Assembly: GCA_964648695.1 (NCBI GenBank)
Contig: CAZYLH010000018.1
Location: forward strand, 1 to 24,439
Length of the DNA stretch: 24,439 nt
Direction of reading: 5' to 3'
Origin: UBA4292 sp964648695
GTDB lineage: Bacteria > Bacillota > Clostridia > Lachnospirales > Lachnospiraceae
Part shown: positions 6,173 through 12,870 of the stretch, piece after piece
Layout of the letters: the number at the start of each line of letters is the position of its first letter
Position numbering within the stretch: position 1 is the first letter of the stretch
The notes under the pieces: generated by a model
What the model saw: only the letters and a program-made list of their open reading frames with translations
Told to the model about the DNA's origin: nothing
Database searches by the model: none
Position numbers and translations under genes: made by a program

Positions 6173-6751
6173 ATGAAAAAATATATACCATTAGTTTTTT
6201 TTGATATGGCGGCTTTTGCAGTCGTCTTATTTACCGCATGGCTTGGGAACCACGACAGCTGGACAACCTCAAACCTATCTGTTGTCGGCTACTGGCGCGG
6301 CTTTACAAAGTGGCTGATACTGTGGGGATGGGTTACAGCAGTGGTTTTTGGGGGTTATCTCCTTTATCTTGGCAAAATGTTTCATATGAAAAGCAAAGTT
6401 ATGTATGGCTTTACGGCTGTGGGACTCATACTGCTTGTGACAGGTGTCTATATCCCGTATCAGCCGGAGGTATATCCCCTCCTCTCAGACATCCACATCG
6501 CGGTTTCCTTTATGGCACCGGTGTGTGTAATCGGGGCAATAATCACTTTGCTCATCAGGCTTAAGAAGAAAAAAATGCCATATATTACAGCCATGATGAT
6601 TTTACTATTTGTGCTAACGGCCGTGGCAGCGGTGATTTTTGTGCGCTGCACCATCATCACAACGCTTCTTGAGGTGTATGTCATTGGCGGCCTTACGGTG
6701 TTTATGACGCTTTTAGCCTGTATTGGCCTGATGCATACGGCTAAGGCGTGA
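6173..6751 (+). CDS. Six-helix membrane protein of unknown function
   Basis: This 192-aa protein is very hydrophobic, with about six membrane segments near residues 5-24, 46-66, 74-95, 102-124, 133-153 and 158-182. A short polar loop between helices 1 and 2 holds NHDSWTTSNLSVVGY, which has the flavour of DUF998/Frag1-like proteins (an SN-L motif after helix 1), but I cannot assign the family with confidence. A basic KKKK stretch near residue 130 marks a cytoplasmic loop. The start at 6173 has only a weak ribosome-binding site (AAAAGAGAG) and follows the phosphatase stop by 10 bases, so its translation may depend on the upstream gene. No catalytic residues are evident. Confidence 0.72.
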   Translation: MKKYIPLVFFDMAAFAVVLFTAWLGNHDSWTTSNLSVVGYWRGFTKWLILWGWVTAVVFGGYLLYLGKMFHMKSKVMYGFTAVGLILLVTGVYIPYQPEVYPLLSDIHIAVSFMAPVCVIGAIITLLIRLKKKKMPYITAMMILLFVLTAVAAVIFVRCTIITTLLEVYVIGGLTVFMTLLACIGLMHTAKA

Positions 6752-6769
6752 AAAAATTTTTATTTTCTA

Positions 6770-6798
6770 TTTTCATTTGTATTTTTTTGCGCTATAAT
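6770..6798 (+). promoter_or_regulatory. Predicted fba promoter with dyad over the -10 box
   Basis: TTTTCA at 6770-6775 and a perfect TATAAT at 6793-6798 are 17 bases apart. The -10 box lies inside a short dyad, GCGCT (6789-6793) and AGCGC (6801-6805), which could be a regulator site. The following UTR has a small hairpin, CTGCC (6848-6852) with GGCAG (6857-6861), upstream of the ribosome-binding site GGAGG. Confidence 0.65.
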
Positions 6799-6887
6799 AG
6801 AGCGCAGCTTACAAAAATGCATGGGTAAACTGCAAAGTGTGAGATAACTGCCGGTGGGCAGAAAAATTATTTTATCGGAGGTTTATT

Positions 6888-7751
6888 ATGTTAGTATCTG
6901 CTAAGGAAATGCTTGAGAAGGCGAAGGCCGGCAAGTATGCGGTTGGTCAGTTTAATATCAACAATCTGGAGTGGACAAAGGCGATCCTTTTGACAGCACA
7001 GGAGCTTAACTCCCCTGTAATATTAGGTGTGTCAGAGGGCGCCGGCAAATATATGACGGGCTTTAAGACCGTTGCGGACATGGTAAAGGCTATGGATGAG
7101 TGCTTAGGGATCACAGTTCCCGTTGCGCTTCACTTAGACCACGGCTCCTATGACGGATGCTATAAGTGCATAGAGGCTGGCTTTTCATCCATTATGTTTG
7201 ACGGCTCTCACTACCCAATTGAGGAAAATATTGCAAAGACTAAAGAGTTGGTTGCAGTCTGTGAGGAGAAGGGCCTCTCCCTTGAGGCAGAGGTAGGCTC
7301 CATCGGCGGAGAGGAAGACGGCGTTGTCGGAATGGGAGAGTGCGCTGATCCTGACGAGTGCAAGAGCATTGCGGATCTGGGAGTTACCATGCTGGCTGCC
7401 GGTATCGGAAATATCCACGGCAAATATCCCGAAAACTGGCAGGGGCTGAGCTTTGAGACTCTGGCAGCTATAGAGGAGAAGGTTGGAGATATGCCACTGG
7501 TTCTTCACGGCGGTACAGGCATCCCCGCGGACATGATAAAAAAAGCCATCTCACTGGGAGTTGCAAAGATCAACGTAAACACAGAGTGCCAGATTGCCTT
7601 TGCTGAGGCTACACGCAAGTATATCGAGGCTGGCAAGGATCTTGAGGGCAAGGGCTTTGATCCCAGAAAGCTTCTGGCTCCGGGCTTTGAGGCTATCAAG
7701 GAAACCGTTAAGGAGAAGATGGAGCTCTTTGGTTCTGTCGGCAAGGCGTGA
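6888..7751 (+). CDS. fba: Class II fructose-1,6-bisphosphate aldolase
   Basis: This zinc-dependent cytosolic enzyme reversibly splits fructose-1,6-bisphosphate into dihydroxyacetone phosphate and glyceraldehyde-3-phosphate in glycolysis and gluconeogenesis. The 287-aa length fits the class II family. Diagnostic motifs are HLDHG (catalytic Asp84 and zinc ligand His85), SSIMFDGSH, EAEVGSIGG, GNIHG with zinc ligand His177, LHGGTGI with zinc ligand His207, and KINVNTE near the phosphate-binding end. The length and GNIHG wording fit the Gram-positive FbaA type better than the longer E. coli type; tagatose-bisphosphate aldolase is closely related, but no tagatose pathway genes are nearby. ATG 6888 follows GGAGG at 6877-6881. 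It sits between its own promoter and a strong terminator, so it is probably a single-gene unit. Confidence 0.95.
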   Translation: MLVSAKEMLEKAKAGKYAVGQFNINNLEWTKAILLTAQELNSPVILGVSEGAGKYMTGFKTVADMVKAMDECLGITVPVALHLDHGSYDGCYKCIEAGFSSIMFDGSHYPIEENIAKTKELVAVCEEKGLSLEAEVGSIGGEEDGVVGMGECADPDECKSIADLGVTMLAAGIGNIHGKYPENWQGLSFETLAAIEEKVGDMPLVLHGGTGIPADMIKKAISLGVAKINVNTECQIAFAEATRKYIEAGKDLEGKGFDPRKLLAPGFEAIKETVKEKMELFGSVGKA

Positions 7752-7800
7752 GAATAGCGTGAGTTTCAGGCGCACACTAAAAATATCATAGTAAGTAAAG

Positions 7801-7831
7801 ATCCGGCTGCGTGAGTGCAGCCGGATTTTTT
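7801..7831 (+). terminator. Intrinsic terminator after fba
   Basis: ATCCGGCTGC (7801-7810) pairs perfectly with GCAGCCGGAT (7817-7826) around a six-base loop, followed by a T-run to 7831. This is a classic terminator. Confidence 0.93.
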
Positions 7832-7842
7832 GCTGTATGCTA

Positions 7843-7871
7843 TTGTAAAAAGATGCGTTTTGAGTTAATAT
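7843..7871 (+). promoter_or_regulatory. Predicted promoter of the envelope operon
   Basis: TTGTAA at 7843-7848 and TAATAT at 7866-7871 are 17 bases apart, directly after the fba terminator. The -10 box overlaps an in-frame ATG at 7870, which argues against that ATG as the start of the next gene and for the GTG at 7924. Confidence 0.6.
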
Positions 7872-7923
7872 GTTTTGGATACAACTTTGTCAGCCAGGGG
7901 AAAAGGCTTTTGGAGGTCTATTA

Positions 7924-8691
7924 GTGGATATTCAGTTGATGAATCTGCACATTTACTATAAGAAACAGGGACAGGGGGAAAATGTCCTGCTCCTTCACGG
8001 ATGGGGCGCAAATGTCGAGCTGTATAAGGGGCTTATGGATGCGCTTTCAGTAAATCACACGGTCTATGCGCTTGATATGCCGGGAGTTGGAAAAAGCGAT
8101 GAGCCGCCATCGCCCTGGTGCGTGGATGACTATGTGCAGCTGGTATCTGAATTTATAAAGGCGATGGGCATTAAAAAGACGCACCTTATCGGCCATTCCT
8201 TTGGTGGCAGGGTGATTATAAAGCTGATGAATCTAAAAAACCGGCCGGTGCAGGTGGATAAGATTGTGTTTATCGACGCGGCGGGTATTAAGCCAAAGAA
8301 GAAGCTTAAGACAAGGATAAAGGTACTAAGTTATAAGGTGGCCAAACTGATTTTTAGTAACCCTGTTATGTCATTTTTATATCCGGACTATCTGGAAAAT
8401 ATGCGAAAGCGAAACGGCTCCGCGGACTATAACTCTGCCACCCCCGTGATGCGAAACACGCTGGTACGGGTGGTAAATGAGGACTTAAAGCAGCTTTTAG
8501 GAGGGATTGACCGACCTGTGCTGCTTATCTGGGGCGAAAATGACCCGGTGACACCCTTAAGCGATGCACACCAGATGGAGTCGACTATTCCTGATGCAGG
8601 GCTTGTGGTGGTAAAGGGTGCAGGGCATTTTTCATATCTGGAGCAGCCTGCGCTGGTAAATGCAGCCATCAAAAATTTCTTGGGAGCGTAG
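7924..8691 (+). CDS. Alpha/beta hydrolase, first gene of the envelope operon
   Basis: This 255-aa alpha/beta-fold hydrolase shows the full catalytic triad: nucleophile Ser92 in GHSFGG, Asp207 in ENDPVTP, and His235 in GAGHFSYLE. The oxyanion-hole region is LLLHGWGAN near residue 25. A helical cap lies between about residues 125 and 190. I chose the GTG at 7924 because GGAGG at 7912-7916 is seven bases upstream. The longer ATG start at 7870 would add 18 residues, has no ribosome-binding site and overlaps the promoter. No signal peptide is seen, so it is probably cytoplasmic. The substrate is unknown. The 3-base gap to the MurF-like gene implies translational coupling and a role in envelope metabolism, by context only. 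Confidence 0.86.
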   Translation: MDIQLMNLHIYYKKQGQGENVLLLHGWGANVELYKGLMDALSVNHTVYALDMPGVGKSDEPPSPWCVDDYVQLVSEFIKAMGIKKTHLIGHSFGGRVIIKLMNLKNRPVQVDKIVFIDAAGIKPKKKLKTRIKVLSYKVAKLIFSNPVMSFLYPDYLENMRKRNGSADYNSATPVMRNTLVRVVNEDLKQLLGGIDRPVLLIWGENDPVTPLSDAHQMESTIPDAGLVVVKGAGHFSYLEQPALVNAAIKNFLGA

Positions 8692-8694
8692 ATT

Positions 8695-10302
8695 ATGGAT
8701 GTGATTTTAAACAGGATATTCTTTGCCTTATATCTGGCGGCGGGAACAGCCGGTTTTGCAAGCCTCCTGATCTACTACATGCACATGTTCCAGCTAAATT
8801 CCTATAAGGCGGATGAGCAGTGGCGCTTTATGAGGGAAAATGTCGGAAGCCTCCTAGGGCGCGTGATGGGCGTTATCATAAGCATGCTTTTTTTAGGGAT
8901 TTGGGCGCTGACAGAAAAACCGGTCTTAGTTGCATTTGCTGTTATTTTACAGTTTATGACATTTTGGGGGAACCGCCCGTGGGCAAGGCAGGCAAAGAGA
9001 CCCCTGGTCTATACAGGGCGGGTAAAAAGGCTTTTTGCCACCGCCTGGATTTTGTATCTGTTAATAATCCTTGCGGGTTTTAGTTTTGTCACCGTAATTG
9101 GAGAGACTGTAGGATGCGCTCTTTCTTGCATTGTCTGCGCTCTTTTGTGTTTGTTTGTGCCAGAGTTACTCTTCCTTGGAAATATCATAAATCACCCGGT
9201 GGAGGAGGGCATAAATAATCGCTTTATAAATGAGGCAAAGGATATCATAGCCTCAATGCCAAATCTAACGGTTATCGGAATAACGGGAAGTTTTGGAAAG
9301 ACCAGCACCAAGTATTTCTTAACGACACTTCTTTCCGGGAGCTTTAATGTCCTCATGACTCCGGGAAATTATAATACGGTTCTGGGGGTGACAAAGACAG
9401 TCAGAGAACAGCTTAAAGCCACTCATGAGGTGTTTGTCTGCGAGATGGGTGCCAGGAGAGTGGGAGAGATTAAGGGCGTTTGCGATATCGTAAAGCCAGA
9501 TATGGGAGTGATCACATCCATCGGCGCTCAGCATCTGGAGACCTTTGGCAGTATGGAAAACATCATCCATACAAAGCTTGAATTGGCGGATGCAGTACCT
9601 GATGGCGGACGGGTGTTTTTAAACTTTGACAATGAGATACTCCGTTCACAAGAGCTTGACAAGTCCGTGGTAAGCTATGGACTGGAAAATAAAAATACAG
9701 ACTTTTGCCCGAAAAATGTTAAGGTTTCAGAGCGAGGAAGCGAGTTTGATATCACTTTTCCGGATGGAGCAAGCGCTCATTTTGTGACCCCGCTTATCGG
9801 AGTTCACAATGTGCTAAACCTTGCGGGCTGTATCGCGGTGGCCTATTACATGAATGTGCCGGCGGAGGTTATGGTGCGCCAGGCAAAACGCTTAAAGGCG
9901 GTGCCGCATCGGCTGCAGCTTATAAAAAGCGGCAGAGGGCTGGTGATCGACGACGCCTACAACTCAAACCCGGCGGGGGCGAAGGCTGCCCTTGAGACAC
10001 TGTCAATGTTTGATGGACTGCACATTTTGGTGACACCCGGAATGGTGGAGCTTGGAGAGCAGCAGTATGCTCTAAACAGGGAGCTTGGAGTACAGGCGGC
10101 AGAGCACTGTGACTACATTGTGCTGGTGGGACATAAGCAGACGGTGCCCATCGCAGAAGGGGTGAAAAGCGCAGGCTTTCCCGAGGAGAGGCTTTTTATT
10201 GTAGCGGATTTAGCGGAAGCCTTAGAGCGTGTGGATGCCATCAAATCGTCTGAGCGGCAAAAGATAATCCTTTTGGAAAATGATCTTCCGGACAATTATT
10301 AA
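8695..10302 (+). CDS. Membrane-anchored MurF-like ligase
   Basis: The C-terminal two thirds are a Mur ligase most like MurF, which adds D-Ala-D-Ala to UDP-MurNAc-tripeptide using ATP. The ATP loop GITGSFGKT is at 195-203 (Lys202), followed by TPGNYNTVLGV, CEMGARRVGEI and TSIGAQHLETFG in the central domain. The C-terminal domain carries PHRLQ and DDAYNSNP (419-426), a MurF hallmark. The first 180 residues are unusual: about five hydrophobic helices (near 5-28, 54-73, 76-93, 113-136, 139-165) in place of the small uridine-binding domain of normal MurF. The 535-aa length exceeds the usual 450 or so. Its direct neighbour is ddl, which makes D-Ala-D-Ala and supports the MurF assignment. It could be the main MurF or a specialised second copy. 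ATG 8695 overlaps nothing and is only 3 bases after the hydrolase stop. Confidence 0.85.
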   Translation: MDVILNRIFFALYLAAGTAGFASLLIYYMHMFQLNSYKADEQWRFMRENVGSLLGRVMGVIISMLFLGIWALTEKPVLVAFAVILQFMTFWGNRPWARQAKRPLVYTGRVKRLFATAWILYLLIILAGFSFVTVIGETVGCALSCIVCALLCLFVPELLFLGNIINHPVEEGINNRFINEAKDIIASMPNLTVIGITGSFGKTSTKYFLTTLLSGSFNVLMTPGNYNTVLGVTKTVREQLKATHEVFVCEMGARRVGEIKGVCDIVKPDMGVITSIGAQHLETFGSMENIIHTKLELADAVPDGGRVFLNFDNEILRSQELDKSVVSYGLENKNTDFCPKNVKVSERGSEFDITFPDGASAHFVTPLIGVHNVLNLAGCIAVAYYMNVPAEVMVRQAKRLKAVPHRLQLIKSGRGLVIDDAYNSNPAGAKAALETLSMFDGLHILVTPGMVELGEQQYALNRELGVQAAEHCDYIVLVGHKQTVPIAEGVKSAGFPEERLFIVADLAEALERVDAIKSSERQKIILLENDLPDNY

Positions 10303-10315
10303 GCGAGGTACTACC

Positions 10316-11530
10316 ATGAAGATATGTGTTGCGCTGTTTTTTGGCGGGCAAAGCGTGGAGCATGAGGTTTCGGTGATCACCGGACTTCAGGCATACTACG
10401 CATTTGACAAGGAAGCCTATGATGTGATCCCTGTCTATATCAGCAAGGACAATGAGATGTATATCGGCGAGAAGGTGGGAGATATTTCTGCTTATAAGGA
10501 TATCCCGGCGCTCATTGCCGCGAGCATGCGGGTGAACATGGTGAGGGAAAATGGAAAGGTGTATTTAAGACAGATGCACACCAAGAGCTTTCACAAGCCA
10601 AAGAGCATTTTAGTGGATGTGGCTTTTCCGGCGGTTCACGGAACAAATGTGGAGGATGGCACTCTTCAGGGGTTTTTTAGAACCATGTGCATCCCATACG
10701 TGGGCTGCGATGTGACCGCCTCGGCTCTTGGAATGGACAAATTCGCCATGAAAGCTGTGCTCTCATATGTGGGAATTCCAGTGCTTCCGTGCATTTTAGT
10801 GGAGAGCTTTTTCTACGACAGTCATCAGGATGAGGTGATGGCTCGGACCAAAAAGGAGATAGGCTATCCTGTGATCGTAAAGCCGGTAAATTTGGGCTCT
10901 AGCGTAGGGATTAAGATTGCCCATAACCAGGACGAGCTTGAAACGGCGCTTGAGGGGGCTTTTGCCTTTTCGATGCGCGTGCTGGTAGAAAAAGCTATCA
11001 CAAATCTAAAGGAGATTAACTGCTCCGTGCTTGGAGATGCAGAAAGCGCGACGGCCTCCGAGTGCGAATCCCCTCTGGCTCAGGATGAAATTTTAAGCTA
11101 TAAGGACAAGTATATGAGCTCTGGAGGCGGAAAATCCGGTGCAAAGAGCGAAGGGACTGCTACAGGCAACAAATCCGGCGAGGGCATGGCAAGTCTCTCA
11201 AGGGAGCTTCCTGCAAAGATTTCTGCAGAGCTACGAAAAAAGGTTCGGGAGCTTTCCGTAAAGACATTTAAAGCGCTTGGCTGCTCCGGTGTGGCGCGCA
11301 TAGACTGTATGCTGGATCAGGATACTGGTGAGGTGTATGTAAATGAGATTAACACCATTCCGGGCTCTCTGTCGTTTTATCTGTGGCAGCCGGTGGGGCT
11401 TTCATACGACCAGCTACTGGATAAGATGGTAAAGCTTGCCCTAAAGCGTGACAGGGAGCTTTCAAATCTTTCCTTCTCCTTTGAGACAAATTTGTTGGCA
11501 AATGTGAATTTAGGCGGTGCGAAAAAATAA
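10316..11530 (+). CDS. ddl: D-alanine--D-alanine ligase with lid-loop insert
   Basis: Ddl is an ATP-grasp enzyme that joins two D-alanines for peptidoglycan synthesis. The start is ATG 10316, with GAGG at 10305-10308; an ATG at 10280 in the same frame lies inside the MurF-like gene without a ribosome-binding site. The 404-aa product is longer than the usual 300-360. Family motifs are FFGGQSVEHEVS near the start, AVHGTNVEDGTLQG, YPVIVKPVNLGSSVG, CSGVARIDCML, and NEINTIPGSLSFYLW at the metal and product site. The omega-loop segment SYKDKYMSSGG keeps the Tyr pattern I associate with D-Ala-D-Ala rather than D-Ala-D-Lac enzymes. After it comes a Gly/Ser/Lys-rich insert, about residues 268-293. It lies 13 bases after the MurF-like gene. 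Confidence 0.92.
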   Translation: MKICVALFFGGQSVEHEVSVITGLQAYYAFDKEAYDVIPVYISKDNEMYIGEKVGDISAYKDIPALIAASMRVNMVRENGKVYLRQMHTKSFHKPKSILVDVAFPAVHGTNVEDGTLQGFFRTMCIPYVGCDVTASALGMDKFAMKAVLSYVGIPVLPCILVESFFYDSHQDEVMARTKKEIGYPVIVKPVNLGSSVGIKIAHNQDELETALEGAFAFSMRVLVEKAITNLKEINCSVLGDAESATASECESPLAQDEILSYKDKYMSSGGGKSGAKSEGTATGNKSGEGMASLSRELPAKISAELRKKVRELSVKTFKALGCSGVARIDCMLDQDTGEVYVNEINTIPGSLSFYLWQPVGLSYDQLLDKMVKLALKRDRELSNLSFSFETNLLANVNLGGAKK

Positions 11531-11555
11531 TGCGGCACTGGGCGAGGTGTAAAAC

Positions 11556-12566
11556 ATGAGTGAAGAAAAACAGCCTGCAAATATGAATGAAGAAAATCAG
11601 GTCCTGGGTGTGGATGAAGAAAAAGAGCTTTCAAATATAAATGAAGAAAGCCAGAGCCGAGATGTGCCCAAAGAAGAGAAGCCTGTAAATAAGCTTTATA
11701 GTTTGCTTATCAGAAAGATGAAGAGTTTGAGGGATTTTGTAAAGCCCTCTGCGCCTGCAAGTAAGCTTTATGGTATCCTTATCAGAAAGGGTATCTTTTG
11801 CACTTCTCTTGCGATCTTTGTGTATGCCCTTTCGGCTCTGATAGTCATAGGATGGGGGTATTACAGCAGTCAGAAGGAGTATGAGGACTTAAACGAGGAA
11901 GTGGTGGTTATTGGGGAGCAGAGCGTCACCGTCAACATGGATACGGATGATGAGTCGACAGATGATTCGGCAGAAGAAGATGATACAGCTGTGCCCTACC
12001 TGGATATTTCCGTGGATGAGACCAAGCTTAAGGCGCTTAACGATGATTACGCATTTTACATTGTGATACCCGGCACAAATATTCAGTATCCTGTGGTTCA
12101 GGGAGAGGATAACGACCATTATCTCCGTTACACCTACTCCAACAAGGAAAATACTGCGGGAGCCATTGCCCTAGATTACAGGACGGACAGAGATACCTAT
12201 CTTCAGAGCTTTAACACCATAATCACCGGACATAACCGTCAGGATGGCACCATGTTTTCGGATCTGGCAAATTATAAAGATGAGAGCTTCCGCGATGAAT
12301 ACCCCTATGTCTACATTATCATGGGGGATGAGGAATACGTCTATGAGATTTTCTCCTTTTATGAGATGACGCCGGTGGCGGTGTGCTATAATCCGCTTGC
12401 CACATCCTCAGTATACCTTGAGTTCGCTCTGGAAAATAACTCATACGAGTTAGATATTACTGTGACAACGGATGATAATATTATCACAATGTACACCTGC
12501 AATGAGGATTCCTCAATGCGCTATCTCTGCCATGCCGTGCTGAGAGCGGTTTATGAGCTCCAGTGA
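11556..12566 (+). CDS. Class B-like sortase with long cytoplasmic N-terminal tail
   Basis: Sortases are membrane cysteine transpeptidases that attach proteins to peptidoglycan or build pili. This 336-aa protein has an acidic, repetitive N-terminal tail (about 1-80), one membrane helix (about 82-104), an acidic linker and a catalytic domain from about 145. Class B-type features include DYAFYIVIPGTNIQYPVVQG and NKENTAGAIALDYR. Catalytic residues are His226 (ITGHN), Cys315 (MYTCNED) and Arg322. The Cys-to-Arg spacing of seven is shorter than the ten or so I expect for SrtB, so the class is not certain. Its tail contains two pairs of direct repeats. It is the last gene of the operon, 25 bases after ddl, and a terminator follows. 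Candidate substrates are the two TGD-tailed proteins at 4013-5427. Confidence 0.88.
   Translation: MSEEKQPANMNEENQVLGVDEEKELSNINEESQSRDVPKEEKPVNKLYSLLIRKMKSLRDFVKPSAPASKLYGILIRKGIFCTSLAIFVYALSALIVIGWGYYSSQKEYEDLNEEVVVIGEQSVTVNMDTDDESTDDSAEEDDTAVPYLDISVDETKLKALNDDYAFYIVIPGTNIQYPVVQGEDNDHYLRYTYSNKENTAGAIALDYRTDRDTYLQSFNTIITGHNRQDGTMFSDLANYKDESFRDEYPYVYIIMGDEEYVYEIFSFYEMTPVAVCYNPLATSSVYLEFALENNSYELDITVTTDDNIITMYTCNEDSSMRYLCHAVLRAVYELQ
11579..11789 (+). repeat. Two pairs of direct repeats in the sortase N-terminal coding region
   Basis: Pair 1: 11579-11600 and 11633-11654, 54 bases apart, both encoding an N-x-NEE-x-Q motif. Pair 2: 11691-11717 and 11763-11789, 72 bases apart, matching at 24 of 27 bases and encoding KLYSLLIRK and KLYGILIRK. 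Both periods are multiples of three, so the reading frame is kept. These look like in-frame tandem duplications in a disordered tail. Confidence 0.75.
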
Positions 12567-12614
12567 ACTTTTTAACTCACAGCATAAAAAAATCAATAAC
12601 GGACGATATTTGTG

Positions 12615-12659
12615 GCTGTCACATCTTTGATTTATTGCTCATTGATGTGGCAGCTTTTT
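12615..12659 (+). terminator. Intrinsic terminator after the sortase gene
   Basis: GCTGTCACATC (12615-12625) pairs with GATGTGGCAGC (12644-12654), 11 bp with one G-U, followed by TTTTT. It ends the envelope operon. The 304-base gap 12567-12870 holds this terminator, the rpoB promoter and the rpoB leader, and no convincing gene. Confidence 0.85.
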
Positions 12660-12719
12660 CTTGTCAACAAATGGGTATGTGATGCCTAACTTCTTTTGAA
12701 AATTGATTATAATTTGCGC

Positions 12720-12748
12720 TTGACATATGAAAACCCTTGTGCTAGTCT
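12720..12748 (+). promoter_or_regulatory. Predicted rpoBC promoter
   Basis: A consensus TTGACA (12720-12725) lies 17 bases before TAGTCT (12743-12748). The weak -10 box is helped by an extended TGC (12740-12742). A TATAAT at 12708-12713 has no good -35 partner and was not chosen. Confidence 0.65.
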
Positions 12749-12750
12749 GT

Positions 12751-12870
12751 ACTTTGCGTTATTGTCGCACGCACTTATTTTTTGCGCCCTTTTTTAGGGT
12801 AAAAAGGCAGTGATGGCGGCAAGATTTTATAAAAATTTAAGAAAATCTATAGACAGGGGTAAAAGCGTTC
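12751..12870 (+). promoter_or_regulatory. rpoB leader with small hairpins
   Basis: The region after the promoter can form TGCG-TTATTGT-CGCA (12755-12769), then CCTTTTT (12788-12794) with AAAAAGG (12801-12807), or alternatively CCCT with AGGG at 12787-12799. A T-rich stretch at 12774-12783 follows the first hairpin, so weak attenuation is conceivable. A similar TGCG-TTATT hairpin occurs in the rpsL leader. The rpoB ribosome-binding site AGGGG (12855-12859) is 11 bases from the ATG, a rather long spacing. Confidence 0.4.

Noticed and set aside
6751..6775. A/T-rich stretch after the six-TM gene as a terminator
   Set aside because: AAAAAATTTTT gives only A-T pairing with no GC stem.
7870..7923. 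ATG 7870 as start of the alpha/beta hydrolase
   Set aside because: It overlaps the predicted -10 box and has no Shine-Dalgarno, while GTG 7924 has GGAGG at ideal spacing.
10280..10315. ddl start overlapping the MurF-like gene
   Set aside because: The 12 extra residues do not match the Ddl N-terminus. ATG 10316 begins the conserved region and has a ribosome-binding site.
12708..12713. TATAAT as the rpoB -10 box
   Set aside because: No reasonable -35 lies 16-18 bases upstream. The TTGACA at 12720 with an extended -10 is better.
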